In this document: positions 1-11,435 of the stretch, piece by piece | Position numbering within the stretch: position 1 is the first letter of the stretch | Layout: the number at the start of each line of letters is the position of its first letter | Assembly (NCBI GenBank): GCA_001600635.1 | Contig: BCKL01000017.1 | Span: 452,003-516,002, forward strand | From: Leucosporidium creatinivorum | Lineage: Eukaryota; Basidiomycota; Microbotryomycetes; Leucosporidiales; Leucosporidiaceae | Length of the DNA: 64,000 bases | Direction: 5' to 3' | Notes under the pieces: generated by a model | Told to the model about the DNA's origin: nothing | Database searches by the model: none | Seen by the model: only the letters and a program-made list of their open reading frames with translations | Made by a program: the position numbers and the translations under genes

Positions 1-2364
1 GGGCTGAGGGGATCTGTAGGACAGCAGCTGACTCGGATACTCCACTACAGCTTCCGCCTGATTGTGTTTGACAACAAGCTCGGGATCACACGGTCACTGC
101 AGGCGCTGGTAACGAATGGTGAGTGGGGGCAGCTTAGCGCGAGAGCGGCGGGCTATCGCTGTGCAGGGAGAGCAGCGAGCAGCCTGCTATTTGGCTCGGC
201 GGTAGCGCACCAGCTGACTGGTCCATCTATCGCCCTACCACTCCACGTCGCCGCTCTCCACAGGCGTCGTCTCCGCCCCGCTCTACGACTCGACAACACA
301 GCGCTTCGCAGGCATGTTCACCCTCGCCGACGTCGTCCATCTCCTTCAGTACTACTACTTGACGGCGCACGAATACGAGAACGTCGTAGCCGAGGTCGAG
401 GCGTTCCAGCTCGAGTCGTTGCGGAGTGAGTTCCCGAAACGTCGCTTCGGTCTTGCTTCCCACACGCCCCCTCACCTAGGCACCTCATACAATCCGACTA
501 TACCCTACGCCTTCTGCCCTTCCACCCGTCGCCTTCCACCGTCGCTCCTCGCCTCTCCGCCCCTCTCGGCGTTCGCTAATCTCTCCCTTCGCTCCTCACA
601 GAAATCGAGCAAGCCATCGACGTCCCGCCACCACCCACCGTCTCCGTCCACCCCGACCAACCGCTTTCCGACGCCTGCGCCGCCCTCGTCCGCACCCATG
701 CTCGTCGCCTACCGCTCGTGGACCGAGATGATCAGACGGGCAAGGAGACGATCGTGTCGGTCTTGACGCAGTACAGGGTGCTCAAGTTCATTGCTATCAA
801 CGTGAGCTCGCGTCCTCTCGGCTTCAGTGGCTCCCGCCGAGCTTGTTCGGCGGAAGCAGCGAGCTGACCTATCCCCTCCTCCCCGCCGTCGAACAGTGCC
901 AGCACGACTGCGCCCGCCTTGACCAGTCGATTGGCTCGCTCGGAATCGGATCTTACGCCTCCTGGTACCAGCCCAGTACAGGCCTCGAAGCCACGTCCTC
1001 CTCATCAGGTCCTCAAACGGGCGAGATGTCGAATAAGGCCGACGAGGGCACGAAGGAAGCAGGAACAACGGAGCCGATCGATGGAGTGCACCTGGATGAG
1101 GAGCTTGTTGATGGAAGAACACCGGCGGGCAAGGCCGGCGAGGAGGGGGAGAGCTCGAATTCGGCCACCCCGACACCTGCACAAGAGCCCACACCGATCC
1201 CCACCCCTCCTCCCGCTGTAACGCGGCACGACTCCTCCGCAACGGTCACCTCTTCCTCCCCCAAACGCTCTCCTCCTCTCGCTCCCCTTTCCACCCCCAC
1301 CACCCTCGCCGCCGCCTCCACCGACACCGAGGACGAGCCGCCCAACTCGTCCTTCTCCGTCTCCCCTTCCTCGAGGTACTTCCCCCTCTCGACCGCGACG
1401 ATGGACACCTCCGTGTTTGATGTGGTGCATATCTTTTCCGAGAGGGGCATTTCGGCGGTGCCCATTTTGGATGAGGACGGGGTGGTGTTGAATATGTATG
1501 AGACGGTGGATATCGTGGTGAGTGGTCTGTCTTGGCCGTTGTGGACGATGGAGATGGGTGGGCGAGAAGTGGGCCATGGGCGAAGAGCGAGCGCCGAGGG
1601 TTGAGAAGGCGAGGGAATAGCGATCGAGAGAGGGCTTTGCTCGCAGCTAGGAGCTCGTATACAAGAGCGCTTGCTGACCTCTACATCGCATCACGTAGGA
1701 CCTCGTCCGTACCAACGCCTACCAAATCCTCGACGGCCCCATCTCTCTCGCCATCTCGCAACGTTCCGCCGACTTCACGGGTGTGATCACCTGCACCCCG
1801 AGAGACACTCTCTCCTCTATCCTCGCCTACATCCGCGAACGGAGGTGCCACCGCTTCGTCATCGTCGAGCCGGAGGACGTTCCCGCCGACCCAAAGACTG
1901 GAGCTCAGGCGAGGAAGAAGGGTAGCTTGGTGGGGATTCTGAGTCTGAGTGATGTGTTGAGGTACTTGGTGGGGCATGAGAATCTGAAGGGGCATGAGGT
2001 GCCGGGGTTGGGTGAGTGCTCCTCGTTGCTGGGGCTTTGCTCGCCGAGGGCTTCTCGCTGATTGTCCTCCTTCTCGTGCTGTCCCTCCTTCCTCTCCATT
2101 GCTCTCTCTCTTGCTTCTTTCGCTACTCCTCTACCCACACCAGGCGTCCACGGTCTCCGCGGCCACCACCCTTCCACATCCTCCGACCCTCTCACCCTCC
2201 AACATCTCGACGAGCTGCACGCTAAAGCAGGCTCCCAAGCCGGCTCACGACGAGGATCAGGAGCCACCGACTCGGGAAGCGTTATGAGTAGTGTAGCGGG
2301 AAGCGTGCTGGCTGGTGGAGGATTGGGGCTGGAGGATGTGAGGGAGGGTGAGGCCGTCGAGTGA
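1..2364 (+). CDS. SNF4: AMPK gamma subunit (SNF4), 5' end outside window
   Basis: Regulatory gamma subunit of the SNF1/AMPK energy-sensing kinase; it binds adenine nucleotides through four CBS repeats. The window opens inside CBS1 (LIVFDNKLGI, then ALVTNG). After an intron at 119-263 comes GVVSAPLYDS and AGMFTLADVVHLLQYYY. After the 426-601 intron CBS2 reads QAIDVPPPPTVSVHPDQPL. The 802-896 intron leads to CQHDCARLDQSIGSLGIGSY, the start of CBS3. CBS3 resumes at VVHIFSERGISAVPILDEDG, and CBS4 (1699-2011) has VITCTPRDTLSSIL and RRCHRFVIVEPED. A last exon (2144-2364) adds a Ser/Gly-rich tail. Unusual: a Ser/Thr/Pro-rich insertion of about 110 residues splits CBS3 and is read through without splice signals. 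The family call is firm; the start codon lies upstream of the window. Confidence 0.93.
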
Positions 2365-2504
2365 GCGAGGCTCGGTCGACTTACCCGGTGACAGGTGGGA
2401 AGGGGGCGAGGGAGGCTCGCTTGTACATGGTTCTTTAGCTACAGAGTTCAGTTTTCCACCTCTTAGTGTCTTGTGTAGTCTGATAGATCTTGGCGGTGGG
2501 AACA

Positions 2505-3564
2505 ATGCAGTCTCGTTCTCACTCAGCTCTCGGTCAGCAGAAAGCGAGCCGAGGCAGAGCTCAGCCGAGCGCCGATCTTTCGGCTCTCTCTTTGACCGCT
2601 TCTCCTCTTTCTCTCCTACACATCATTCGCACTCGCTCAGAATCTACGATGGATCTACTTCCCAAGCCCGAAGCTGTACACCCGAATCGCCACCGCTCCC
2701 TCCTCAACCGAGCGAACGGCGCGACAATCGCCTCGCAATGGAGCTCGCTGGCCGAACAACGCTCTGCAGCAGCGAGAGAGCAGGAGGTTGCTGAGGTTAG
2801 TCCAGCGCCTACTCGAGCTCTATAGCTCATCACTGACAACACGAGCTGATCTCGTTTTGCCCTCGCCGTTTGCGTTTCTTCGCGCGATAAGACGATTGCG
2901 CTGCAAGTGAGTGGCTCCAGATGCTGAAGGGAAGCAGCAGGCAACTGACTCGTATCTCGGGACAGCGCTCAGCACTACAAACAGCCTCTGCCATGATCCG
3001 CACGCTGCAACAGAGGGTCGGTCCTTTCTCGCCTTCGCAGAACTCGCTCCGCTGGCCGAAGGACAACGCTGACGGCTCTCTCCTGTTCTACAGCTCCAAC
3101 TTCTCGAATCCACCGCCGTCTCAGCACCTCCTACAGCTCAGCAGAGCTCAACACCTCGCTTCACGCCCTCCCCACCACCCGCTTCAATCTCCAGCTCGGC
3201 TTCTCTCCGTCTTCAAGCTCTCGCGCACGGGCTACAGGTCGAATCTCTTCGACAACAGGTCGAGGAGGTACAGAGTCGATCGACGTCTAGGGCAGTCAGC
3301 TCGGCGGGAGATATTGAGGAGGAGAGGGAGGCGGAGAGCGAGGCCGAGATGAGCGACTCCGAGTCGGAGGAGGATGAGGATGAGGAGGATGAAGACGTTC
3401 ACTACGACCAAGAGCCGACTGAGTTGGACTACATCCGATGGGCGGATGAGAGAAGGTTGGAGGAGGGCGAGGTTGATGCAGACGGCGTGCCCATCAAGCG
3501 ACGCCGAACCTCGGCGCTAAGGTCGAGGCGGCAGGTGGCAGTGCGAGAGAGGGCTGGGAGGTAG
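2505..3564 (+). CDS. Small coiled-coil protein with acidic C-terminus
   Basis: I do not recognise this family. My model: exon 1 at 2505-2795 (MQSRSHSALG ... REQEVAE), a 15-nt exon at 2892-2906 (TIALQ), an exon at 2966-3016 (RSALQTASAMIRTLQQR) and a final exon at 3094-3564 (LQLLESTAVSAPP ...). All joins keep phase. Introns carry CTGAC or GCTGAC near the acceptor; the third has a weaker GTCGGT donor. The joined middle exons give a leucine heptad pattern, followed by a second helical stretch (LQALAHGLQVESLRQQVEEV). The C-terminus has a run of about 20 Glu/Asp residues, then DYIRWADERRLEEGEVDADG and a basic KRRRTSALRSRR patch that could be a nuclear signal. The coiled coil and acid/basic tail suggest a nuclear scaffold or chromatin-linked role, but this is inference only. 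The first exon is less certain than the last. Confidence 0.6.
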
Positions 3565-3739
3565 TCAGTGGTACTGTCGCGGTATACCACCGTTTGCTAG
3601 GCTTGCCCCATTAGACTAGTAGACTCGTTCTCGGCGCGTGCGAAGCGAGTTAAAGCGTTTCTCGGCGTTGGCGAACGGGCTTCGCTCGCTCGCTCGTTGA
3701 GAGAGAACTCTAAAGAGATATAATATTACTGGATAATAT

Positions 3740-6700
3740 CTAAGCCTTCGACACCTCCCTCTTCGCCATCGCCAGCTCCTTCAACTCATCATACTCGCCA
3801 CTCTTCCTGCACAGGTCAGCGAAGACCGAATCGTCCTTCTCGAGGAGGTTGGCGGGCGTGTCGAATTCGAGAACCTCTCCTGCGCCGAGGACGAGGACCT
3901 TGTCCATGTCGATGATGGTGCGGAGGCGGTCTGTTCGAGTGAGAAGGATATCAGCGAGCCGAACTGAGAAAGCCGAGCAGTAATGGGAGGGCGGAGAAGG
4001 GAGAGCTTCAGAGTCAGACGTACGAGCAATGCACAAGATGGTAGCATCCTGCATTTCCTCGCGGATGGTTTTCTGGATGTGCTCGTCGGTCGCTTGGTCG
4101 CTGCGAAGACGATGGAGATCAGCATCCGTCTTGAGCAACGGCGCCGGGACTACTCACAGCGAAGCCGTCGACTCGTCGAGAATGAGGATGCTCGAGCTTC
4201 TGAGCTTGAGGATACCTCGTGCGAGAGCAAGCAGCTGTCTCTGACCCGCCGAGAAGTTTTTGCCGCCCTCCGAGACCGACATGGAGAGTGTCTTGACGAC
4301 GAAGCGGTCCGAGCTGGTCTCCTCGGCGAGGGTGGCCCCTTCCGAGCTGCCTTGCGAGCCGCGGCGAGTGGGAGAAGCGGCGCGACTGGGCCCTGGAGTT
4401 GGGCGAGGGGTTTGGCCGGTGGGAGCGGCCATCTGCACTCGGCGGAGGGCGTCCCAGATGTCCGAGTCCTCGTAGGCGTCGATGGGGTCTGCAACGGGTG
4501 TCAGTATCGTAGAGAGTGCTGAGAAAAAGCGGAGAAGCTCACCAAGGTTGAAACGAAGAGTGCCGGCGAAGAGCGCCGACTCTTGTGCGACGATGGTGAG
4601 CCGAGAGCGCAGATCGGCGAGCTTGAGCTTGTTGATATCTTGCCCGTCAATGACAATGTGACCGGATGTAGGCTCGATGAAGCGAAAGAAGGAGAGACCG
4701 AGGGTCGACTTGCCCGAACCTGCGAGGAGCGAAGAAAGTCAGCGCTGAACCTTCGGGCTCCAGAGATGCCGAGACTCACCAGTACGTCCACAGATTCCAA
4801 CCTTTTCGCGAGGGAGGACCTTGAAGCTGACGTTCTTGAGCACTGGAGGAAGGTCGGGCGAGTAAGAGGCAGTGAGGCCCTCGACCTCGATACTGCCTTC
4901 GCGGGAAGGCCAGATGGCGGGAGGGGAGACGCCTCCTTGATCTTCTTGCTCGAGTTGAAGGTCTGTAGGGCTATGAGTCAGCGGAGAAGGAGACGGTGAG
5001 GTACACGCTACTCACACTCTTGCACACGCTCGATCGAGTTGGCGTTGACCTCGACGACGGACCAGAGGCGCACCAGCCAGAGAACTCGCTCGTTCTGGGG
5101 GGTAAGCAGGTCAGCAGGGTCTCGCCGACAGCTGATTGAAGAACGTACGAAGGCGATGGCGAACGAAATGATGAATCCAGCGAGGGCGGCGTCCATCTTG
5201 GCTGAAGCGAGGACGAAGAGGGAGGCTGCGAGTGTCACCATCGCACCTGCGATGTCCACCCTAACCGACAACCATCGATTTCCTTGCCATAATTTCATGA
5301 AGGGACGATTGTTGCGGTCAAGTAGGGCGAAGAGGGTCTTGGCGAACCGAGTAGAGTCGCCGAATGCGCGAATGGTCGACACTCCGTTCAAAACCTAGGC
5401 CAGATGGCGAGGCGACAGGAGGAGCACCGGTCAGCGGTCGGGTAGTCGAGTACGAAACGGTTGGCCACCCTTCACGGTATATCGAGTACAAGGCCGGCCT
5501 TTCCGACTTACCTCGCCGAAGACAGAGAAGATAGGCGACTTGGTGACCGAGTCGCTGCGTTTGAGCTCTCGACTTGAAGCGAGGTAGATGTAGCCGATGG
5601 CCCAGTAACAGAGGACGATGGCGACTGCGAATGTGAGGAATAATGGTAGAACCGCCGAGATTGTCCCGATGATGGAAAAGACAGCGAGGATCTCGAGGAG
5701 TAGGAACATGATGCTGGTTAGAGAGAGAGGTAGTGAGGAGTCAGCGGATGTAGCGAGCGCATCCAATGCCGCGGCGAGGTATCAAGAGGTTCGTCGAGTA
5801 ATCTAGAGTGCGCCGAGCTGGCCGAAAAGTCGCGCTTCAACTCACCAGGAGGCGACATCTTGATCGATGGTCTCGATGTCCTTCGACAGTCGGTTGAGGA
5901 TACGACCGGTGGGCGTCGAATCGAAGAAGCGAACTGTTGCAAGTAGGGTCAGCGAGCGACCGACGCCGAGAGGATCAGCGCCGAGCAGGTCCGACAACTC
6001 ACTTCGGGCGCCGAGGATGTTGGTGATGAGGTCCGTATAGATAACGCGACTCGCCACAATTCCGCGGTAGAGGAAGAAAGCGACTCGACCGCCATACAGA
6101 GCGAGGTTGACGACGGCGAGGACGCAGTATAACTTGAGCCAGTAGTCGGAGGTGTGGACGGCGTTGGGCTCGTCGAGGACCATGACGGTAGACGACGACG
6201 AGTGAAGGAAGGAGGCAAGGTGGGTTGGAACTTGACGAAAGCGGTTGACCGAGTTGTGAGTGGCAGCGATGGCGAGAGCGCCAAACGTCTCGGCCTGCTT
6301 GTCGTCGTAGGATCCAGCCCAATATCGTAGGGCGACGGAGACGCCTGTGGAGCTGGTCAGCTAGCTGTCTACTTATCTTCGTACGCGCGAGTACTCACCG
6401 ACTTCGGCAAGCTGAGCGAACACAAAGACTGATATCGACGCGATGAACCAGGACCATCCGCCGAGCGCGCGAAGGTACATGCTGGCAGTGGAGAGGGAGT
6501 CATCGCCTGAAGGGGCTGAGCCACTTGAGCTAAACTCGACTCACAGGTAGACCTCCTTGGAAACAGCACCTTCGCTCTGCGTCTCGTCCTTGACGAGCTT
6601 GAGCTTCTCCAACCGCTTCCTCTTCTCCTCCTCCTGCTGCTTGACCATATCCTCATCCGTCTCTCCCTCCGCGATCGCCTCAATCATAATCGCCGACGCG

Positions 6701-9700
6701 CTCGCCTCAGGGTGCTCCTCGGCAGTAGAGACAGTGAGGAGGTCCTTGTCGGTCGCCGAGAGTTGGTCGGGCGTTCCCTTGGCGACGACGAAGCCGTTGT
6801 CCATCGACACGAAGAAGGCCGAGACGGGGAGACAGAGGTCGACGGCATGGGTGACGAGGATGCAGGTGCGGTGGCGCATGAGACGGCCGGTGAGCGCCTT
6901 TCGAACGATGTGCTGGGCGCTGAGGGAGACGAGCCGAGGTTAGCGAAGGTCGAAGGGGGAGCAGAGCAGGACGTACGTGTGAGAGTCGACAGCGCTGAGA
7001 ACGTCGTCGAGGAGAATGTGCTTGGCGGGCGAGTAGATGGCTCGAGCGAGAGCGATGCGAGCCTTCTGTCCACCTGCGCGAGCGAAGCCAAATGTCAGCT
7101 CGGCTTCCTCTCCTCCGCTGTGAATGAGACTCACCACTCAGCACCGTTCCCTTTTCTCCCACCTCAGTATCGTCGCCGAGCTCGAACTGAGCCAAATCAG
7201 GCTTCAGCGCGCATGCTTCGAGCACCTGTTGGTACCGCTGCTCGTTCATCTCCGAGCCGAACAGGATGTTCCCCTTGATCGTGTCGCTCATCAACCAAGC
7301 CGACTGTGCGGCGTAGGCGGTAGTGTTGGTGAGGATGGAAGGGTCCTCTCCCGATGCGCGAACGACGGGCGAAGGGAGGAAAGAGGAGCCCGAGAGGCAG
7401 TTGGTCTCGCCGAGAAGGGAGAGCAGGAGGGTCGTCTTGCCGCTGCCGACTGGAAGAGGCGTACTCTGAGTCAGCGCTCTGTCTCGATGCATCTTGAGTG
7501 ATGTGTACACTCACCAGGACCGAGGACGATGCTCAGCTTGCCGACGGGGAAGTTGAGACTGAGGTCGTGGATCCTGAAGACGGTAGCGTCGTCCTTTGCT
7601 GCCTGCTCGTCCGACCAGGTGAAGTTGCCTCCGACGAAACCGATGATGGGATCCTCAGCCGACGAGGGCTCGCGAAGGACGGCGTACTTGGCGGTCTCCT
7701 CCTCGGCGAGGAATTCGTCGATCCGCTTGAGGGAGACATGCGCTTGCAGGACGTTGACGAGCACTGTGAGATATGGTGTCAGCGAGAACAGGGCAGATAC
7801 CAAACCAGTAAGACTGACTGTCGGTGAAGCCTTCGAGTGGACCTCGAAGGATGTTGAAGAGGGCGAGAGCGGTGAAGGCCGTCTCGGCGGTAAGATCACG
7901 GTGAAGGACCTTGGTGTGGAAGACGAAGGTGGCGACTGAGACGATGACGGGTGCTCCAAACATGAGGACTCCTCCGTAGACCATCGTCAAAGCACGAGAC
8001 CAAAGAGCGTCGAGCTCCTTCTGCCGAGTATCGTCCATCATTTCGAGGAACTTTTGCTCCCAGCTATACGGCAGTAGGAGAGTTAGATCTTCTCGCTCAT
8101 GGTATGAAGAGGAGAAACTTGAGACTCACGCAAAGTACTTGACGATGCGAACAGACGAGATGACCTCGGTGGCGAGGTTGAGCCGAGCATCGGCGGCGGC
8201 GAGTAGCTTCTTCTGGTAGACGTAGAAGAGGCGCGATACGGCAGCTTGCATAGGCGAGATAAGTACGAGGACGGCGACCTGCGAGAGGAAGAGCCTGTCA
8301 GCTTCGGCTCCCTGGAAGGGGAATCACCGAACTCACTCCGGCGATGGCGGACCAGCCGAGCACGCTGAACAGTAGTCCGAGGGTGACGATGATCGTCAAA
8401 GACAGCTCGGGCCAGATGAAGTGGAGGTAGGCGCAGACCTCGGAGAGGCGGTAGGTGTCGACCGAGATAAGATTGAGGATCTTGCCTGACGAGGCCTTTT
8501 CGAGCTCCTCCTCCAGAGCAGCGGCGGCGGCCTTGTCGTCCGAAGGTGTGGCCTCGGCATCGGTTCTGGTGGATCCTTCGGCTTCCTCGGGCTTCTCGGC
8601 TGACGAGCCAGCCATGTCCTTCCTCCTGAGCGCCTTGGTGAAGACCTCGCCGATGATGATGGACCTGCGAAAGACACTCGGGTCGGCTGGAGCGCCGGAT
8701 GGCAAAGCAACAACACTCACCTCAGTCGAATACAGATCCTCCTGCCGATGTAAAGCGCCTGACTCGCCGCCAGACTAGCGACAATCTGGAAGAAGACCAT
8801 CCCGAACGCCCAAAGGAGGGCGAGGTGCATCGGCGCCTCCTCGCCCCTCGCTCGCTTGCCGATATGGGCAAGCAGGCCCTTGAGGAAAAGCGGAGGGAGA
8901 CAAACGACGGCGACTCGGAGGTACGACCATGCTTGTTGAACGAGAAGCTGGCGACGGAAGTGCCAGAACAGCTTGGGCGTGAGCTGTCCTTGCCCGTTCG
9001 CTCCCTTCCAGAACCGACCAAGTGCGGCAACGTCTCGGCGGTAGGAGAGGAGGACTCGAGCGGTCTTGTCGTCTGGTCGAAGATCGGGCACCGTGGACAT
9101 GGAGATGGGAGGAGCGCCGGTGAGGGAGGGGAAGGCGGTGCGGAACATCCAGGTTTCAAGGTAGGAGAAGGTGGCGAGGGAGAGGAGGGATGCGTGTAGC
9201 TCAGGAGGGCGAGGGAGCTCGCCGTCGACGCCGTTGGGGGAGGTTGAGGTGGCGGGGAGGGGAGCCATTCTGGAGGACCGGGAGGAGAACCGAGATGGAC
9301 GGGGCGCGGTGAACTCGAGGAGGAAGAGCCCCGATGAGAGGGCGAAAAGGATGACCTCAATTTGTAGAGTGACCGCATTGGCGTGGTGTTGGTGTCGAGG
9401 GTGGTCGTGCGAGTAGAAGGAGATGAGCGCCGACCGCACGTCGAAGAAGGCGATAGAGGTGGCGAGGAGGAAGAAAGGGATGACGTGGAATTCGATGGTA
9501 GTGTACGTCGAGGAAAGAGGGCGATGGGGAGCTGAGGGCGAGAGGAGAGCATGGAGGCGTTGGCTGTAGGAAAGACCGAGCTTGGCCAGCGTGAGGAGGA
9601 GAGTCCATCCCTGCGAGCAGGTGAAGATGTCAGTAATAATGCTGGTCAAGCGTCAAAACGGTACGAACTCACCCATGCTACCACACCGACGACCTCCCAC

Positions 9701-10239
9701 CTGCCTCCAGCGCTCTGCCAGTCCCTCACCAACCTCCAGACCTGCACTGCCAACACCGCTCCACTTCCCAAAACATTCAATAGGTCCTTCTTCGTACCCC
9801 ATAGCGCTCTAAGCGCAATCCTAGCCGTCAATGGCGCCCTTTCCTCCTCCCCCTCATCCTCCTCAAACGCCATCGCCGAGCTCGACTCCTCGCCCGAGAA
9901 CGCTCGAACTTCCGCAGGAGTAAGATCGGGGCTCTGCTCCTGTACTACAGAGAAAATGACCTCGTTCTCTGCTTCTGCGATGGCGGAGGGTCCGGCTTTC
10001 TTGATCTCTACCGAGTGAGAGGCGGTCGACCGAACGGAGAGGGCCGAGGCGGTGGAGAGGCGGCGAGTGCGCGAGGTGGGGGCGGTGGGGACTGCCTTGT
10101 ATTTTGTGCGGAAGAGGCGAGTGATGAGATGGTAGAAGAGGGTTAGGGCGATGGATGAGAGCGAAAGGACGAGGAAGAGGAAGGGAAGGAGGGCGTCAAG
10201 GTATCTGTGGGGAGAGTCAGAGTGGTAGAGAGTCAGCAT
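3740..10239 (-). CDS. ABCC/MRP-family multidrug-resistance ABC transporter
   Basis: Full-length ABC exporter of the ABCC (MRP, YCF1/YBT1-like) type, expected in the vacuolar or plasma membrane moving organic anions or conjugates. Order: N-terminal extra membrane region ([18 protein letters not shown] and following helices), TMD1 ([18 protein letters not shown]), NBD1, a charged linker, TMD2 ([19 protein letters not shown]) and NBD2. NBD1 Walker [10 protein letters not shown] is restored across an intron near 7455-7515; its signature is [14 protein letters not shown] and its Walker [12 protein letters not shown] has Asp in place of the catalytic Glu, as is normal for ABCC. NBD2 has [35 protein letters not shown] and an H-loop AHRLRTI also restored across an intron. 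A Pro/Ser-rich insert lies in NBD2 before its signature. There are many introns. The start is uncertain: the ATG at 10239 lies inside what looks like an intron end (two CTGAC, then CCCCACAG), so the true first exon may be farther upstream. Confidence 0.93.
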
Positions 10240-11435
10240 AACGTTCTTTGAGGTCCATGATGCCGTCCCAGCCCCGAAGGATATGTGATACGGGATCTCA
10301 AGCCCACCTCGGCCAACCAGCTAAGGCAGTGCGCGGTCGAACTCGCCAGCTGTGAAGGCCCCTAAGACGAGCCGGTCATTCCACTACGCCACTCGTACAG
10401 CTGGAGTAACGTAGACCAGAAATTGTCGTCGCCGAAAGCGCTCAGATCTCCCCTTCAACCCCGGCTGAGCTACCTCAGCAGCGCATTATGGCCAAGAGCA
10501 GCAATCATCGAGAGTGCAGAGTACTAAACACCCAGACTAGCTCTAGTGACGAGCTACAAGTCTCATGACGCTCGTCGACAGCAGCAGCCTCTGACCCGGC
10601 CGAGTCGGCCAGCTCAAGAGAACGTAGCGACGAGTTCGGCGTGGTCTGTAGCTCGTTCGCAAGCTCTGGAACAGAACCCTGTCATCCACATCCATCTTCC
10701 TCTGCTTTGACGCCCTCCCCGAGCAGCTTCCGACCCTTCCCCGTCACACCGCGCGGGTCTGCTTCTCAGCGATTGCGCTCTGTAACTCACTTTCGTTTCC
10801 AGCAAGCCGAGAAGTCGACTCCATCCCAAGCTGGTCCGGTGTCTGATGTGCACCAATAGTCGTGCTTCGAGGCTGCTTCGGCCGAAGCGCTGCTGCTGAA
10901 GAGGATCTGCGAATCCATCCCGAGCTGGGCGAGTCTGAGGCGCGAGGAGAGAAAGGCGGAGGAGAAGAGCTCGGTGAGAGCTACTTTGCTACAGCCCGTC
11001 GTGGGTGTTCAGATAATAGTGCGAAGGAGTCAAGAGGACAAGCTGTGACTTGAACGCCCGCTGCTAAATCTCTCTCACCGCGTGCTTGAGCCGAACTGAG
11101 TCGACTTTCGCGTGTGGCTCCCGAACGACTCGTCTGATCAGCTGCAGATTTGCTGTATAGGTCGGCAGAGACATCGGGCCACCACCTCTGCTCGATGAAG
11201 TGATGAAACTCCTTTCTTGCTGTCTAAACGCTGGTAAGCAGGCAGCGGCGAATCTGTCAGCTCTCGCTTACACCGCTCGCTGCGCTTTTACCTCCTGCAC
11301 CTCGCTAGAATCGTGGCTCCTCTCACGCGCAGTCTGATCGCTGTAGCCTTTGCCCTTCCCGTGCTCCTCCTCGTCTTCGGCCAACAACCGCTCCTCGCAG
11401 CTCAGCAGCTCTCGCTCCGGTTCCAAGCTTCGTGG
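10240..11435. other. Gene-free stretch between divergent ABC and dioxygenase genes
   Basis: About 1.2 kb with no convincing protein gene; the open frames are short and lack family signals or consistent splice sites. It holds the tRNA-like boxes described separately, and must contain the promoters of the ABC transporter (minus) and the dioxygenase (plus). A hydrophobic open stretch just before 11436 has no in-frame ATG and is treated as non-coding. Confidence 0.5.
10304..10472 (-). other. tRNA-like Pol III promoter boxes (degenerate tRNA or SINE head)
   Basis: On the minus strand, TGGCGTAGTGG (10381-10391) matches a tRNA A box and GAGTTCGACCG (10334-10344) resembles a B box; they lie 36 nt apart, which suits a tRNA. 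Between them GGCTC and GGGCC can pair around a 7-nt loop GTCTTAG, a Lys(CTT)-like anticodon arm. The T stem and acceptor stem do not pair, so this is not a normal tRNA. Two more A-box-like words flank it: TAGCTCAGCCGG (10461-10472) and TGGCCGAGGTGG (10304-10315). A decayed tRNA cluster or a tRNA-derived SINE would explain this; chance matches cannot be ruled out. Confidence 0.25.

Noticed and set aside
11313-11435. Hydrophobic leader (RSLIAVAFALPVLLLVFG) that could be a signal anchor for the dioxygenase
   Set aside because: No ATG lies in this frame upstream, and the candidate splice from an upstream ATG near 11202 gives the wrong phase; the ATG at 11436 with a mitochondrial-type leader is simpler.
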